The notes under the pieces: generated by a model | What the model was told of the DNA's origin: nothing | What the model saw: the letters and a program-made list of their open reading frames with translations, nothing else | Database searches by the model: none | Assembly: GCF_000237925.1 (NCBI RefSeq) | Contig: NW_017386000.1 | Span: 992,001-1,056,000 of the forward strand | Direction of reading: 5' to 3' | DNA length: 64,000 bases | DNA from: Schistosoma mansoni | Lineage: Eukaryota > Platyhelminthes > Trematoda > Strigeidida > Schistosomatidae | Shown: one piece after another, positions 1 to 8,450 of the stretch | Numbering within the stretch: position 1 is the stretch's first letter | How the letters are laid out: every line of letters starts with the position of its first letter | Program-made: the position numbers and the translations under genes

Positions 1-249
1 CAGGATCGCGCTTTGACGAAGATTGTGTCTCAGAAGCTTGATAATATATTAGAGGCTCTTTATACAAATGCCCCAGGCGAAATATGGAAGTAAAAGCGCT
101 TCTCACTACTGTTTCGTTCAAACAGAGGGGTTAGGCAGCGTTCCCCGAACTCTCCATTTCTTATCAACAGCCTTGATAAAGGTAGGTAATGGTGGTGTGG
201 GTATGTTACCTGAAGAAAGACTTCGATCCTAAATATGAGGATGATATTG

Positions 250-1000
250 TTTTACTGTAAGTTTATACTCAATGTATGAAGTCCGCACTTAGCTGGGAGT
301 GTGTGTAGATACAGCATGTACCTTACACCTAAATACATTATTTTTACTAGACTGGAAGGAACCTGTATTGACATTCACTTTCCGTGGTGAGCCGTTAGAA
401 ATAGTAAAAACGTTCGTATATCTGGGTAGGTCTGAGACTGATAGCGGCGTGCGTTCAATGATATCAACCTACATAATTAAAATCGGTGTCTCCTGTCGAT
501 CTGAGCCACCTTTGAGGCCGTCGAGATGTTAGTCTTATGAGACCAGTTCAACTGTTCGCTTGTAAAACCTGGCTTCTTCAAGTTGAGGATACTTTGAAGC
601 CCTTTTTGATCATCGTTCTTCCTGAAAGATCACTGATACTCAGTTACAATACCGTTTTCGTGATGCTTAGGCTAGGCACTGTGTTCGAATACAATCCCGA
701 GAGTTCAACTGGACTCATAATCTTGAAACACCAGCTTCGGTGGCCTGGACGTGTTACGAATGTTACACCAGAGACTTTCATATCGTGCCTAACTTGGGGA
801 CGCTTAGGTGGGATAAAAAAAGAGAAGGGGTGATCAGTTTGTAGGACTTCGTCGTGATATGAAAGAAAGCGATTTCGGGTTAGGATCTATCGCTCAATCA
901 CAACTTACTGATTGAAGTTCGAGAGATAGTGGCTCAAGACGCTAACAGTCATCACTCAGAACGGGAAGAAATCACAACCCTGTTATTGAATTTTCAAATT
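250..1000 (+). mobile_element. Decayed non-LTR retrotransposon, RT C-terminal region
   Basis: Broken reading frames on the plus strand resemble the C-terminal part of non-LTR reverse transcriptases. The first piece (about 299-530) has a FVYLG-type motif followed by a stretch like the usual 'DGG...I..RI.KA' region. A second piece (537-833) has 'LFACKTWLLQVEDTLK', the counterpart of the conserved 'LLYGCETWPLRVED' block, and then 'LRWPGRV', the counterpart of 'LRWLGHV'. Stops and frame changes separate the pieces, so this is a dead copy. The family is the same broad type as the minus-strand remnant near 16.4-16.9 kb. The exact clade is not resolved. The ends are approximate. Confidence 0.6.
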
Positions 1001-2193
1001 ATTCGTAAACACTGGAGAAACTACTTTATCCAAAAGGATTCGTTCTGTTTTTAATTTTTTAACTTAACTATCCCGATATATTTGTCGTTCACTTATTTTT
1101 ACTAATTATTTGACTTTATCACTCTCCTTCTTTAAAACATCGTTTCATGATGTTTAAAAAGATTCAGTACAACCGAATTTCGTCCTTCATATGGTTGATT
1201 TGAAAAAAAAATAAGTTGAAGAATATTAACCTACAGAGTAACATGGTTTTATAAGTGAGAAGATCAGAAACTGGTTGGGAGCTGTTCTCACTTCAGGATA
1301 ATAAAGAAAGGCATACTACTGTAGTATCGAACTTCATGAGTGCAAGGAATACAATGAATATCTAGCCACTTTTCAATGATAATTGTATATTGAATTAGTT
1401 ATTTGATAAGATTAGAGATGAAAATCATTATGTAACTAGTGAACTAAAACACACCAAACTATTTATATGAAATCTCAACCGTCACAAGATTTTACAACAA
1501 AAGTCCACGGAGACCCCTCTAAATGAGGACCTAAAATAAACAGTAGGAATAAACAACTTGAGTTCCAACGGAAATGAAACTACCGAAATTAGCTGTCTTG
1601 CAAATCATAACTTCATAGTTAAGCCATAATCCCCCCAAACATTGAAAACGAAATCAATATATCGTCAGCCACACAAAACAATTTCCTTGAAACAAACATG
1701 TGTGGAAATTAACACCATATAAAGTCGCAATATTGTATTCTAGTCATCTATATTATCGTCATTTTAAACAGTACTAGCTTTTCGTGAGCAATGACTGACT
1801 GTCTGACGGACTTTGAGTACAACTAGATCGGCTGCAGTTTTTTACGTTTACATACACAAGAGTCTTGACCGTTTCTCTTTTCTCCACCACATAATTAATC
1901 AGATAACTTATGTTAATCAAAAACCTCGTGACATTAATCATCTTTATCTTATAAAGCGCTTTACTACCATATCAATCTCAAGTAACTCACTGAAAGTGTA
2001 CTCAATAGTTGTAAGGAGTGGTGTACTAACATCGGCAACAAAGATAACTACATGTTTCTCTACCGTAATGATGGCAAGGTAGTCTTTAAAAAGAGATTTT
2101 ACGACGCAACAAATCACATATATTTGGAACAAACCGATAAGTAGTGGAAAATTTGTATTTGAAATTTACAAAAATGAACAAATTCTGAGCATG
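1001..2193. other. Intergenic, nothing recognised
   Basis: AT-rich sequence with only short chance reading frames. It includes the 3' flank of UBL5 (minus strand). An AATATA-like hexamer near 2117-2124 on the minus strand could serve as a poly(A) signal, but this is weak. Confidence 0.4.
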
Positions 2194-2415
2194 TCACTGG
2201 TAATACAGTTCTAAGTTCATTCCATCATTGATTTCATAGTCCTGGAGTGTTATATGATCTTTAAAAATGGTGTACCATTTTTTTAGTACAATACGCTCCC
2301 AGTTAGTTCCAGTTTGAGCAGCAATCAGCTTTTTTAGATCACCAACTTTATCGGTCGGGTTACACTTAATGCGTACTTTCTTACCAAGTCTGTCATTGCA
2401 CGTTATTTCAATCAT
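2194..2415 (-). CDS. UBL5: Ubiquitin-like protein 5 (UBL5/Hub1)
   Basis: An intact single-exon frame of 73 codons, exactly the family length, starting at an ATG (2413-2415) and ending with the characteristic YYQ. The start '[18 protein letters not shown]' and the '[20 protein letters not shown]' and '[10 protein letters not shown]' blocks are near-identical to animal UBL5. The C-terminal double tyrosine replaces the di-glycine of conjugated ubiquitins, so this is a non-conjugating modifier. Asp22, known in Hub1 to contact HIND peptides of splicing factors, is kept. From the family, it acts in the nucleus in pre-mRNA splicing, and in animals also in the mitochondrial stress response. It lies 104 bp downstream of DTD2 on the same strand. 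The call is close to certain. Confidence 0.97.
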   Translation of the reverse strand: MIEITCNDRLGKKVRIKCNPTDKVGDLKKLIAAQTGTNWERIVLKKWYTIFKDHITLQDYEINDGMNLELYYQ

Positions 2416-2445
2416 ATTACGTTAACTAAAGTTTTTAAAAAATCA
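2416..2445 (-). promoter_or_regulatory. Candidate trans-splice acceptor before UBL5
   Basis: On the minus strand a T-rich tract ends in CTTTAG (2431-2426), followed by ten bases and the UBL5 ATG. This is a plausible 3' splice site. With no room for a promoter plus leader between DTD2 and UBL5, it could accept the schistosome spliced leader. If the leader's terminal AUG were used, it would open a short frame that stops at once (TTA ACG TAA) before the true start. This is inference; no transcript data are available. Confidence 0.4.
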
Positions 2446-2519
2446 AATTCTATCACGAAAAAAAATAATACAAAGAAGTACAAATTTAGGGAATCAGAAC
2501 ATTTTAGAAGACATACAAT

Positions 2520-2993
2520 TTACAGCTCAACAACATGAGTGAAAGGACCATTAGTCTCTAGACTTAAGATCTGGCGAATTCCGAATGTTCCATAGGAAAA
2601 ATTACATGACTTGGATAACCATGTAGCACTACTTCTTAAAAATGTATCACATAATTTAACTAATCGGCAATAAAGGGACTCAGCTGCCACCTTCGAGACG
2701 GCAGAGTGATACTGGAAACATTTACCTTTAAGTTTCCCGGATAGACAGAATTGAGGGACAATCAGTAAGTCACAAGGGCTATCAATCACAGATCGGAGTT
2801 TGTTATTGCTGTCAGATATCAGGCGGACTGTACAAATTGTCTCGGCAATTTTATGCAAAACTTCATCAGAACAATCTTTTAAAAAAGCTACATAAGCTAT
2901 AAGACCTTTGTTGATGGCTGTCTCTGAACCGCCTTCATCAATTAAGAGTTTGGCAGACGTGCAGCACTGAAAAACTATCTTTACGGAAGACAT
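2520..2993 (-). CDS. DTD2: D-aminoacyl-tRNA deacylase 2 / animal tRNA deacylase (DTD2/ATD)
   Basis: An intronless frame of 157 codons from ATG at 2993; vertebrate orthologues have about 168. The frame is open further upstream, but only with a non-ATG start, and the alignment with the family begins at this methionine (SSVKIVFQCC). Family blocks seen in order are KGLIAYVAFLKD (about residues 28-39), LLIVPQFCLSGKLKGKCFQYHS (mid-protein, equivalent to PQATLGGRLKG...QYHS) and the C-terminal 'TNGPFTHVVEL', which carries the Gly-Pro motif that in this paralogue is trans. From the family, the enzyme hydrolyses alanine mischarged onto tRNA-Thr and has relaxed chiral selectivity; it acts in the cytosol. 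UBL5 follows 104 bp downstream on the same strand. No frameshift or lost motif is seen. Confidence 0.92.
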   Translation of the reverse strand: MSSVKIVFQCCTSAKLLIDEGGSETAINKGLIAYVAFLKDCSDEVLHKIAETICTVRLISDSNNKLRSVIDSPCDLLIVPQFCLSGKLKGKCFQYHSAVSKVAAESLYCRLVKLCDTFLRSSATWLSKSCNFSYGTFGIRQILSLETNGPFTHVVEL

Positions 2994-3479
2994 AGAGACG
3001 TACCGAATAAGTTGAAGCGTTGCGAGGTGTAACAATTCGAAAATCAATCATGATGTAAATATAAAAGGAATTCTGAATCCGGAAAACAATTATTATTTTA
3101 GGCCTTAGTTCGTTGGCAAATTTCGTTTATTTTAAACTGAGCATAACTACCTGTAGAAATATCATGTGACACGTGCTATCTGTATCTGTTGTAAAAAAGA
3201 ATATAATTTTTGAATGTGCACGTCACTATACAATCGGTAACCCGAATTCAGTAAGGATCAGAAAGAATCTCATACAAATAACAACTGTAGGGCGGTCGGG
3301 AGAACAGAAGTCGGACTGACATCATGGGGCCTTGCGTTTTTGAAACTCGATCGCATGGTAAACAGAGGACAACGAGGAATTTTTATGAGATGTTTTTTTA
3401 CATCCTGTCGTAATTTTTGTTCATGCAACGTTTTTGCCCATAACATCCTTAAAATCCAACCGAACTAAACTAGTCTAAT
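2994..3479. other. Upstream region of DTD2, no gene seen
   Basis: Holds the presumed promoter and leader of DTD2. A splice-acceptor-like CGGATTCAG on the minus strand lies about 80 bases upstream of the chosen ATG. No convincing coding sequence. Confidence 0.4.
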
Positions 3480-3830
3480 CGGAGGCCAGGGATGAAGAAG
3501 CTAAAGGTTGTAGCTGTAAATAATTTCCCAAAATCAATAGCTCATTAAGTGTTCGACATTGGATGCTGACCACGTTGTTTAAGTGGACTTTTTTAACTGA
3601 AGGCTTTCGGCCATGCATCCGTACCAGATCACGTTTCGACTCGGCGTGGGACACTACTCCTACGTTCACTAGTCAGCTTAGAATAAACGCTTCGCGATAT
3701 ATTGATAACCTATCAAATATATCTTTCCTACCTCTTTGCATCTGACTTCTGGTTTCATTCGGTTGGGGAAAGCTTCGCATATAGAAGGTGCTACTAGCAG
3801 CATGTTGTCAAATCAGAATAATAGTTGTAT
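3480..3830. repeat. Diverged direct repeat, copy 1
   Basis: Shares long collinear blocks with 4150-4480, for example CATTGGATGCTGACCAC, CATGCATCC..ACCAGATCA, ATTGATAACCTATCAAATAT and a GTGCT.CTAG..TGTTGTCAAA block. Both copies run in the same direction about 630 bp apart. They lie just beyond the 3' end of the minus-strand gypsy remnant and may be terminal sequence of that or another element. Confidence 0.6.
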
Positions 3831-4149
3831 CTTCACCCTCAAGTGGAGTCGTGACGGTTCTAATACGCGATCAGTCAGCAATTTAAACCCCACAAGATTG
3901 CCATTGGTAAACACTCTTCCCATAGCTTGTTATGTCTAGCAACATACAGTAGTCTTTCCTTAATGTAAGGGGCTTTATAATACACCACATCAAATTAAGA
4001 CTGTATGATAAAAATTTCGAGTCATCGTATTCTTCATCGTCTTTTGATCTTTTCCAGTCTTCCTGGGCAAGAGAGAAAATGAAAATGTAATTGCGTGTGT
4101 CGGTGAAGGTTTTTTAGATCCTTTTATTGGGAACATATATGCAAATATA

Positions 4150-4480
4150 ATGTTGCGGTAAATAGATCCCCAACATCAATAGCTCTGTAAGATCTTGACA
4201 TTGGATGCTGACCACATTATTTTTGATGGACTCACCTAGCTAAAGCCTCTCGGTCATGCATCCTCACCAGATCATGAGTCGAAATGCCGTGCTCAACTTC
4301 TCCTGCGATCACTAGCCAGTTCAGATTAGTAACTTTCCATATCTTGATAATCTATCAAATATATATTCCAACCTCCCTGCTTCTGACTTGATTTACTGGG
4401 TGGGCACGATTTAATTATAGGTGTTGCTGGTAAAGTGTTGTCAAACTCCGAATACCTGTTCATCTTCAACATAGGCATGC
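4150..4480. repeat. Diverged direct repeat, copy 2
   Basis: Second copy of the unit at 3480-3830, in the same orientation, with many substitutions and small indels. The 320 bp between the two copies hold no gene. Neither copy clearly begins TG and ends CA, so calling them LTRs would be premature. Confidence 0.6.
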
Positions 4481-4689
4481 TAAAAGCATCTATCTTGTGT
4501 TTTCCACACTACATAAAAGATCTGAGAATGCAAGAAAATAGTTGTAGTGCCCGAAAAACGAGGTAACTCATAAACTTACACAACCTCATTTCTCATTCAT
4601 GGTTAATCGTTTTGGACTGGCTATCAATTTATGACAAAGTTTCGTCGTGTTTATCAACGATTGTGGATGTCATTGTGGACTTGATTTTT

Positions 4690-5660
4690 GTATCTTTCAA
4701 TCGTATCGGAGGCAAGTCAACACGATAAGAGTCTCCTAAATACGCGGCGAATTTTGTTGTTAATTCCGTTCTAAACAATGGTAGTGTGCATGGGTTTGCG
4801 ATGCCGTTTTGAGTGAGTCGCGACGTACGAATTCGTTTGTACTATATCCCAAGACAGGTTGAACGAAAACATCAGTTGATTGAGGTCGAGTGTGAGCAGG
4901 TTTAACTGAACGCATTGCGTTTGTAAGCCTGCTCGTGTAAGAATTTAGATTCATGTTCAATGAAGAAGACGAAGGATCCACGAATCCTCATGGAAGTCGG
5001 AGTGTCGTTCCATAAAGGAGTTGAGATGCAGTGTATCCAATGTCAGCTTTCACTGCATTGCGGATACCTAGCAAGACAAGTGGAAGAGCGTCTGTCCACT
5101 GTAAAACGTTTGTAGCTAATAGTGAAGCTTTAAGTTGTCGATGAAAACGTTCTACCAACCCGCTTGCTTGTGGGTGGTAGGTAGTCGTTCGGAAGCGAGT
5201 GATTCATAGTAGTGAGGTCAGACAACGGAAAAGTCCAGATCCGAACTGGCGTCCGCGGTCTGTATTGATAGTTGAAGGGCAGCCGAAAATTGTTACTCAT
5301 CGTTCGACGAAAGCGCGAGCCACTATTTCAGCGGTAATGTCCTTGATAGGTATCACTTCTGGCCATCGAGTAAAACGGTCTACGCAGGTCAAAAGAAAAG
5401 AGTATCCATCGGAATCTGGTACAGGTCCCATCAAGTAAAAATGAACATGGTGGAAACGAGAGTCGGGAATTTTGGAGGAGCCTAAGGGACATTGGTTGTG
5501 TCTGATTACCTTAGATTTCTGGCAGCTTACGCAGGAGCGTGCCCTCTTCCTTACATCATTTCCATACCAGGCCAGCAAAACCGTTCTGCTATGGGCTCAA
5601 TGGTTGCTCGTACACCTGAATGAGAAAGTTCGTGCAACGTACTGATGATGTATTAATAAT
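4690..5660 (-). pseudogene. Gypsy integrase remnant
   Basis: Reading the minus strand: an HELSHSG..A histidine pair (about 5655-5620), a frameshift near 5573, then CVSCQKSK giving the CxxC of the H2C2 zinc finger, then the catalytic core with CVDRFTRWPEVIPI. The first catalytic Asp, normally in 'DLVGP', is replaced ('YLMGP'). The second Asp is kept in NTDRGRQF, and Glu is kept in HPQASGLVERFHRQLKA. In-frame stops occur after the core start and after 'TLRLP'. A C-terminal tail of about 70 codons follows to about 4760. The enzyme would be inactive. Confidence 0.85.
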
Positions 5661-5839
5661 GTTCCGACACTATTGGGCGATCCCTACCTACAGATGTGTC
5701 ACATAGGTTTCCTTACCCGTTCTCATCTGTTTAGTACGCAGTTTAAGGGTTGTTGAGAATAAGTCATATTAAAGACCAATGTCTTCCTTTTTAAGCTGGG
5801 TGGGTTTATGAAGATCCATCCCTTGGAAATTGTCCAAGG

Positions 5840-6850
5840 AGGTTATACGAGACAAGGCATCTGCGACCACATTGTTTTCTCCAGAAATATGTTGTATATC
5901 TGAAGCAAACTGAGAAATGTAGTCCAGTTGTTGAGACTCTCGTGGGGAGTACGTGTCTGAAGATGAGATTATAGAGGAAGTAAGAGGTTTATGATCAGTG
6001 AAATGAGTGAACTATCGGCAACTGATAGAGTGTTGAGAATGCCGTACAGCACAATACAAAGCTAAGAGTTTCCTTACGAAAGTGCTATACCTCGATTCAG
6101 TGTCTAGCAACCATCTCGAGAAAAACGCAAAAGGCTGTCAGGAGTGGTTAACCCAGTGTTGTTAGTCTCCACCGACTGCTGAGTTGGATACGTCTACTGC
6201 TATACTAATGGGAGCTTGAGTGTCCTGTTTTGCCAGCATAGTTGCCTTTGCCATAATTCCCTTAGCTCTGGAGAATGCTTTTCGTGCGGTGACGTAAAGA
6301 TTAGTAGATTTCGCATTTCCACGAAGTTGGTCGGTTAGCGGTTTCATAAGGGATGTGCATTTTGGTATGAACCGCCTAGAAACTTTCAAGGCCGTTAAAC
6401 GTGAGCAAGTGCCTAGTGGTAGTCGGTCCTGGGTAGTCCAGAATGGCCGCCACTTTGCATCTAGGACGTCGAATTCCTTGAGCACCAATGGTGTGCCATT
6501 AGCAGCCAAGGTTATTTGGTTATCTTCCTTAACCAGATCCATTTTCGAATAAATCAGCCGTAGTTTAGGTTAACTATCAGATCATGAATGTTCGGTAACT
6601 ATTAACAACCAATAGTGGATTTCGCATTCAGTCTCCCATAGTCATCAACTATATGTCAACTATTGCTGTCCTTATTAGGTACAATGTGCAAGGAGGATGC
6701 CTATGGTCTTTTCGATGGCCAATAATTTCTTAAGTCTACTATGTGATCGAACTCGTTTTTAGGCCAACCTTAGCTTCTCGAGTGCTAGTCGGTTCACCTT
6801 CGAAAGTACAGGTGGTCCTGTAGTCGTCGCATGATGTGTGCAACATTACT
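5840..6850 (-). pseudogene. Gypsy reverse transcriptase and RNase H remnant
   Basis: RT starts near 6850 with 'TTGPPVLSKVNRLALEKL', followed after a frame change by the 'WASSLHIVP'-like block. The central RT, including the catalytic YxDD region, is not recognisable and seems deleted or badly decayed. The end of RT is seen as SRRFIPKCTSLMKPLTDQL and PISIAVDVSNSAVGG (about 6400-6170). RNase H follows with FTHFTDHKPLT and 'ISGENNVVADALSRI' (about 6010-5850), the usual end of the domain. Several stops are present. Confidence 0.8.
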
Positions 6851-7070
6851 AGTAATTTTGGTCACGTTTGGTACAGATAGGGGTACTTACCATGTAAATA
6901 GAATTGGTCGACTATGTCCCTTACAGTGACCGGGGATAATCCTCAGACGGAAAAGAACGATACACAAACAGGTGATTTATTATTGTCACTTACTAGTTTG
7001 CGCGTGTCGGTGGGTAGATAAGAATTGTAATTATTTTAAAAAATAAAAGAAAAGGCCGTATCTAATTCGT

Positions 7071-7573
7071 TGTGATTTTATGTCCGACTTTTTATCACGT
7101 GGATTATCTGCCAATCGAAATACGATTTTTCCGATCATAACAATGTAAAAAATCAATGGTTTTCGACCAGTATGAGCAGTCCAGCGTCTTTATTGGTCCG
7201 TTGTCCGTTTGGCCCTTCTAATTGGGTCCAGAACACCAATTACAGCTTCTACCATGCCAACCATTTATTTCATGCATACTCGGTTTATATACCAGACAGG
7301 AAGACCGCATCACACCATAAAACAAAAAATAATATTTGTACAAGATTAAGCCAAATGTCGCGGTGAACGTGGGAGGCAGTAACTGAATATAAATTAGGAA
7401 CTGTAAACCGTATAATAGTAATATATTGGTCGAAATAAAGCTTATAATAAGATGAATATAGATATAAATAACTTAATTACTCATTGGTTAAACAATAAGA
7501 ATATACATAAAATAATCGTCCATTAATAGGTCCCGGAAATTACCCGTACTTATATCTTCGCTAGGATATAACA
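7071..7573 (+). repeat. Probable solo LTR inserted in the gypsy remnant
   Basis: Similar over its whole length to 52263-52782: both have TATCACGTG near the left end, GGTTTATAT/AGTTTATATCCA with a TATA-like core, AGACCGCATCAC.CCATA, ACAAGAT.AAG.C and TAACTTAAT.. blocks in the same order. Tentative ends are TG...CA. No matching internal region is attached, so it looks like a solo LTR, and it lies between the protease and RT parts of another element. No clean target-site duplication is seen. Confidence 0.6.
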
Positions 7574-7639
7574 AGGATGTTATGGTAGATCTGTACCAAT
7601 GATTGATATATAGACATCTACAACAACAAAGAATCAATT

Positions 7640-8440
7640 GACGGATTCACACAAACTCACTTTGAGATCAACATATCACTTGAAATATGAGATAATCTTT
7701 TTCCAATTTGACGCCTTTAAGTTGAAAACCTGTTCGTTTAGTTGGTCGTCGGGATTCTTAGAAAGAAAGCTGATTTCCGCGACAGTGTCGACCAGACAGC
7801 GAAATTCTGTCATCACATCAGTGGTGTATAACAGACGGTTGTGTTTTTAGGATACGGTTACTGTTGACGCGTGCGGCGAAAGAGTTCCCAAAGGGTTTTG
7901 GATGTCGGATGGTTTGGAACTCGAGAAATTGCATGGTTTTCTGCGAATCTTAGAGAACTTATCATATTTATTATGGCACCAGAATCAGCAAGGATGGTCT
8001 GTTTCTCGTGGTTTTAAAAACAGCTCTTCGTCGTAAAGAGCGTCTTCGTGACGTTTGAGAGTATCGACGATTACGATGAATATCGAGATAATGAGTCAGA
8101 GTGTGAACCAGATCTATGACGTCAGTTCGTATCATTTTAGGTTTTTCTATCACTGAATAGACCTCGGCGTTCGAAGGTCTGATGATCTCTAGAATTTGGT
8201 TGGCAGACACAGCCAGATCGTCTAAAGCGTTGTTTTGAAATGAGGAAAGTATTGCCTGAGCCTATTTGGGAAGCTTAGACAAGAAGAGTTGTCTAAACAG
8301 GCCTTCGTCAAAGGTCCTTTGACCAATGACTACTCTGAGCCATATTGTAGATTGATGTGGTCGAAGAGTTACTCTAACGGTTGTCGGTTGGTAAGATCTC
8401 CACGCACCAAATGTCGAAGACTAACAAAACTATTTATTAT
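7640..8440 (-). pseudogene. Gypsy gag and protease remnant
   Basis: Minus-strand gag pieces: 'LRHLVRGDLTNRQPLE' (about 8420-8370), then after a frameshift 'RQLFLSKLPK' and AILSSFQNNALDDLAVSANQ (about 8290-8190), then DLVHTLTHYLD and an arginine/serine-rich stretch. This is the usual end of schistosome gypsy gag. Protease follows near 7850-7700 as 'MTEFRCLVDTVAEISFLSK', in which the expected DTGA active-site motif has become DTVA. Several stops are present. It is a dead remnant. Confidence 0.7.
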
Positions 8441-8450
8441 GGGGATCTAT

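Larger units (their letters stand above)
4690..8450 (-). mobile_element. Decayed Ty3/gypsy LTR retrotransposon (gag-pol), interrupted
   Basis: On the minus strand, in order, are gag-like, protease-like, RT, RNase H and integrase sequence, the canonical Ty3/gypsy order. Stops and frameshifts occur in every domain. Sequence style (integrase ending in 'YGTTLRLP') suggests the CsRn1/Boudicca-like group known from trematodes, but this is not proven. A separate LTR-like repeat at 7071-7573 splits protease from RT. No flanking LTR pair belonging to this element was identified with confidence. Confidence 0.8.

Noticed and set aside
1944-2132. Minus-strand frame of 62 codons downstream of UBL5
   Set aside because: No family resemblance, overlaps an opposing frame, and lies in the UBL5 3' flank.
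2520-3047. A longer DTD2 start at 3047 (175 codons)
   Set aside because: That start codon is TTG, and the extra 18 residues have no counterpart in the family. The ATG at 2993 fits the family N-terminus.
3480-4480. CRISPR-like or satellite array
   Set aside because: Only two long diverged units, no short regular repeats, and the genome is eukaryotic.
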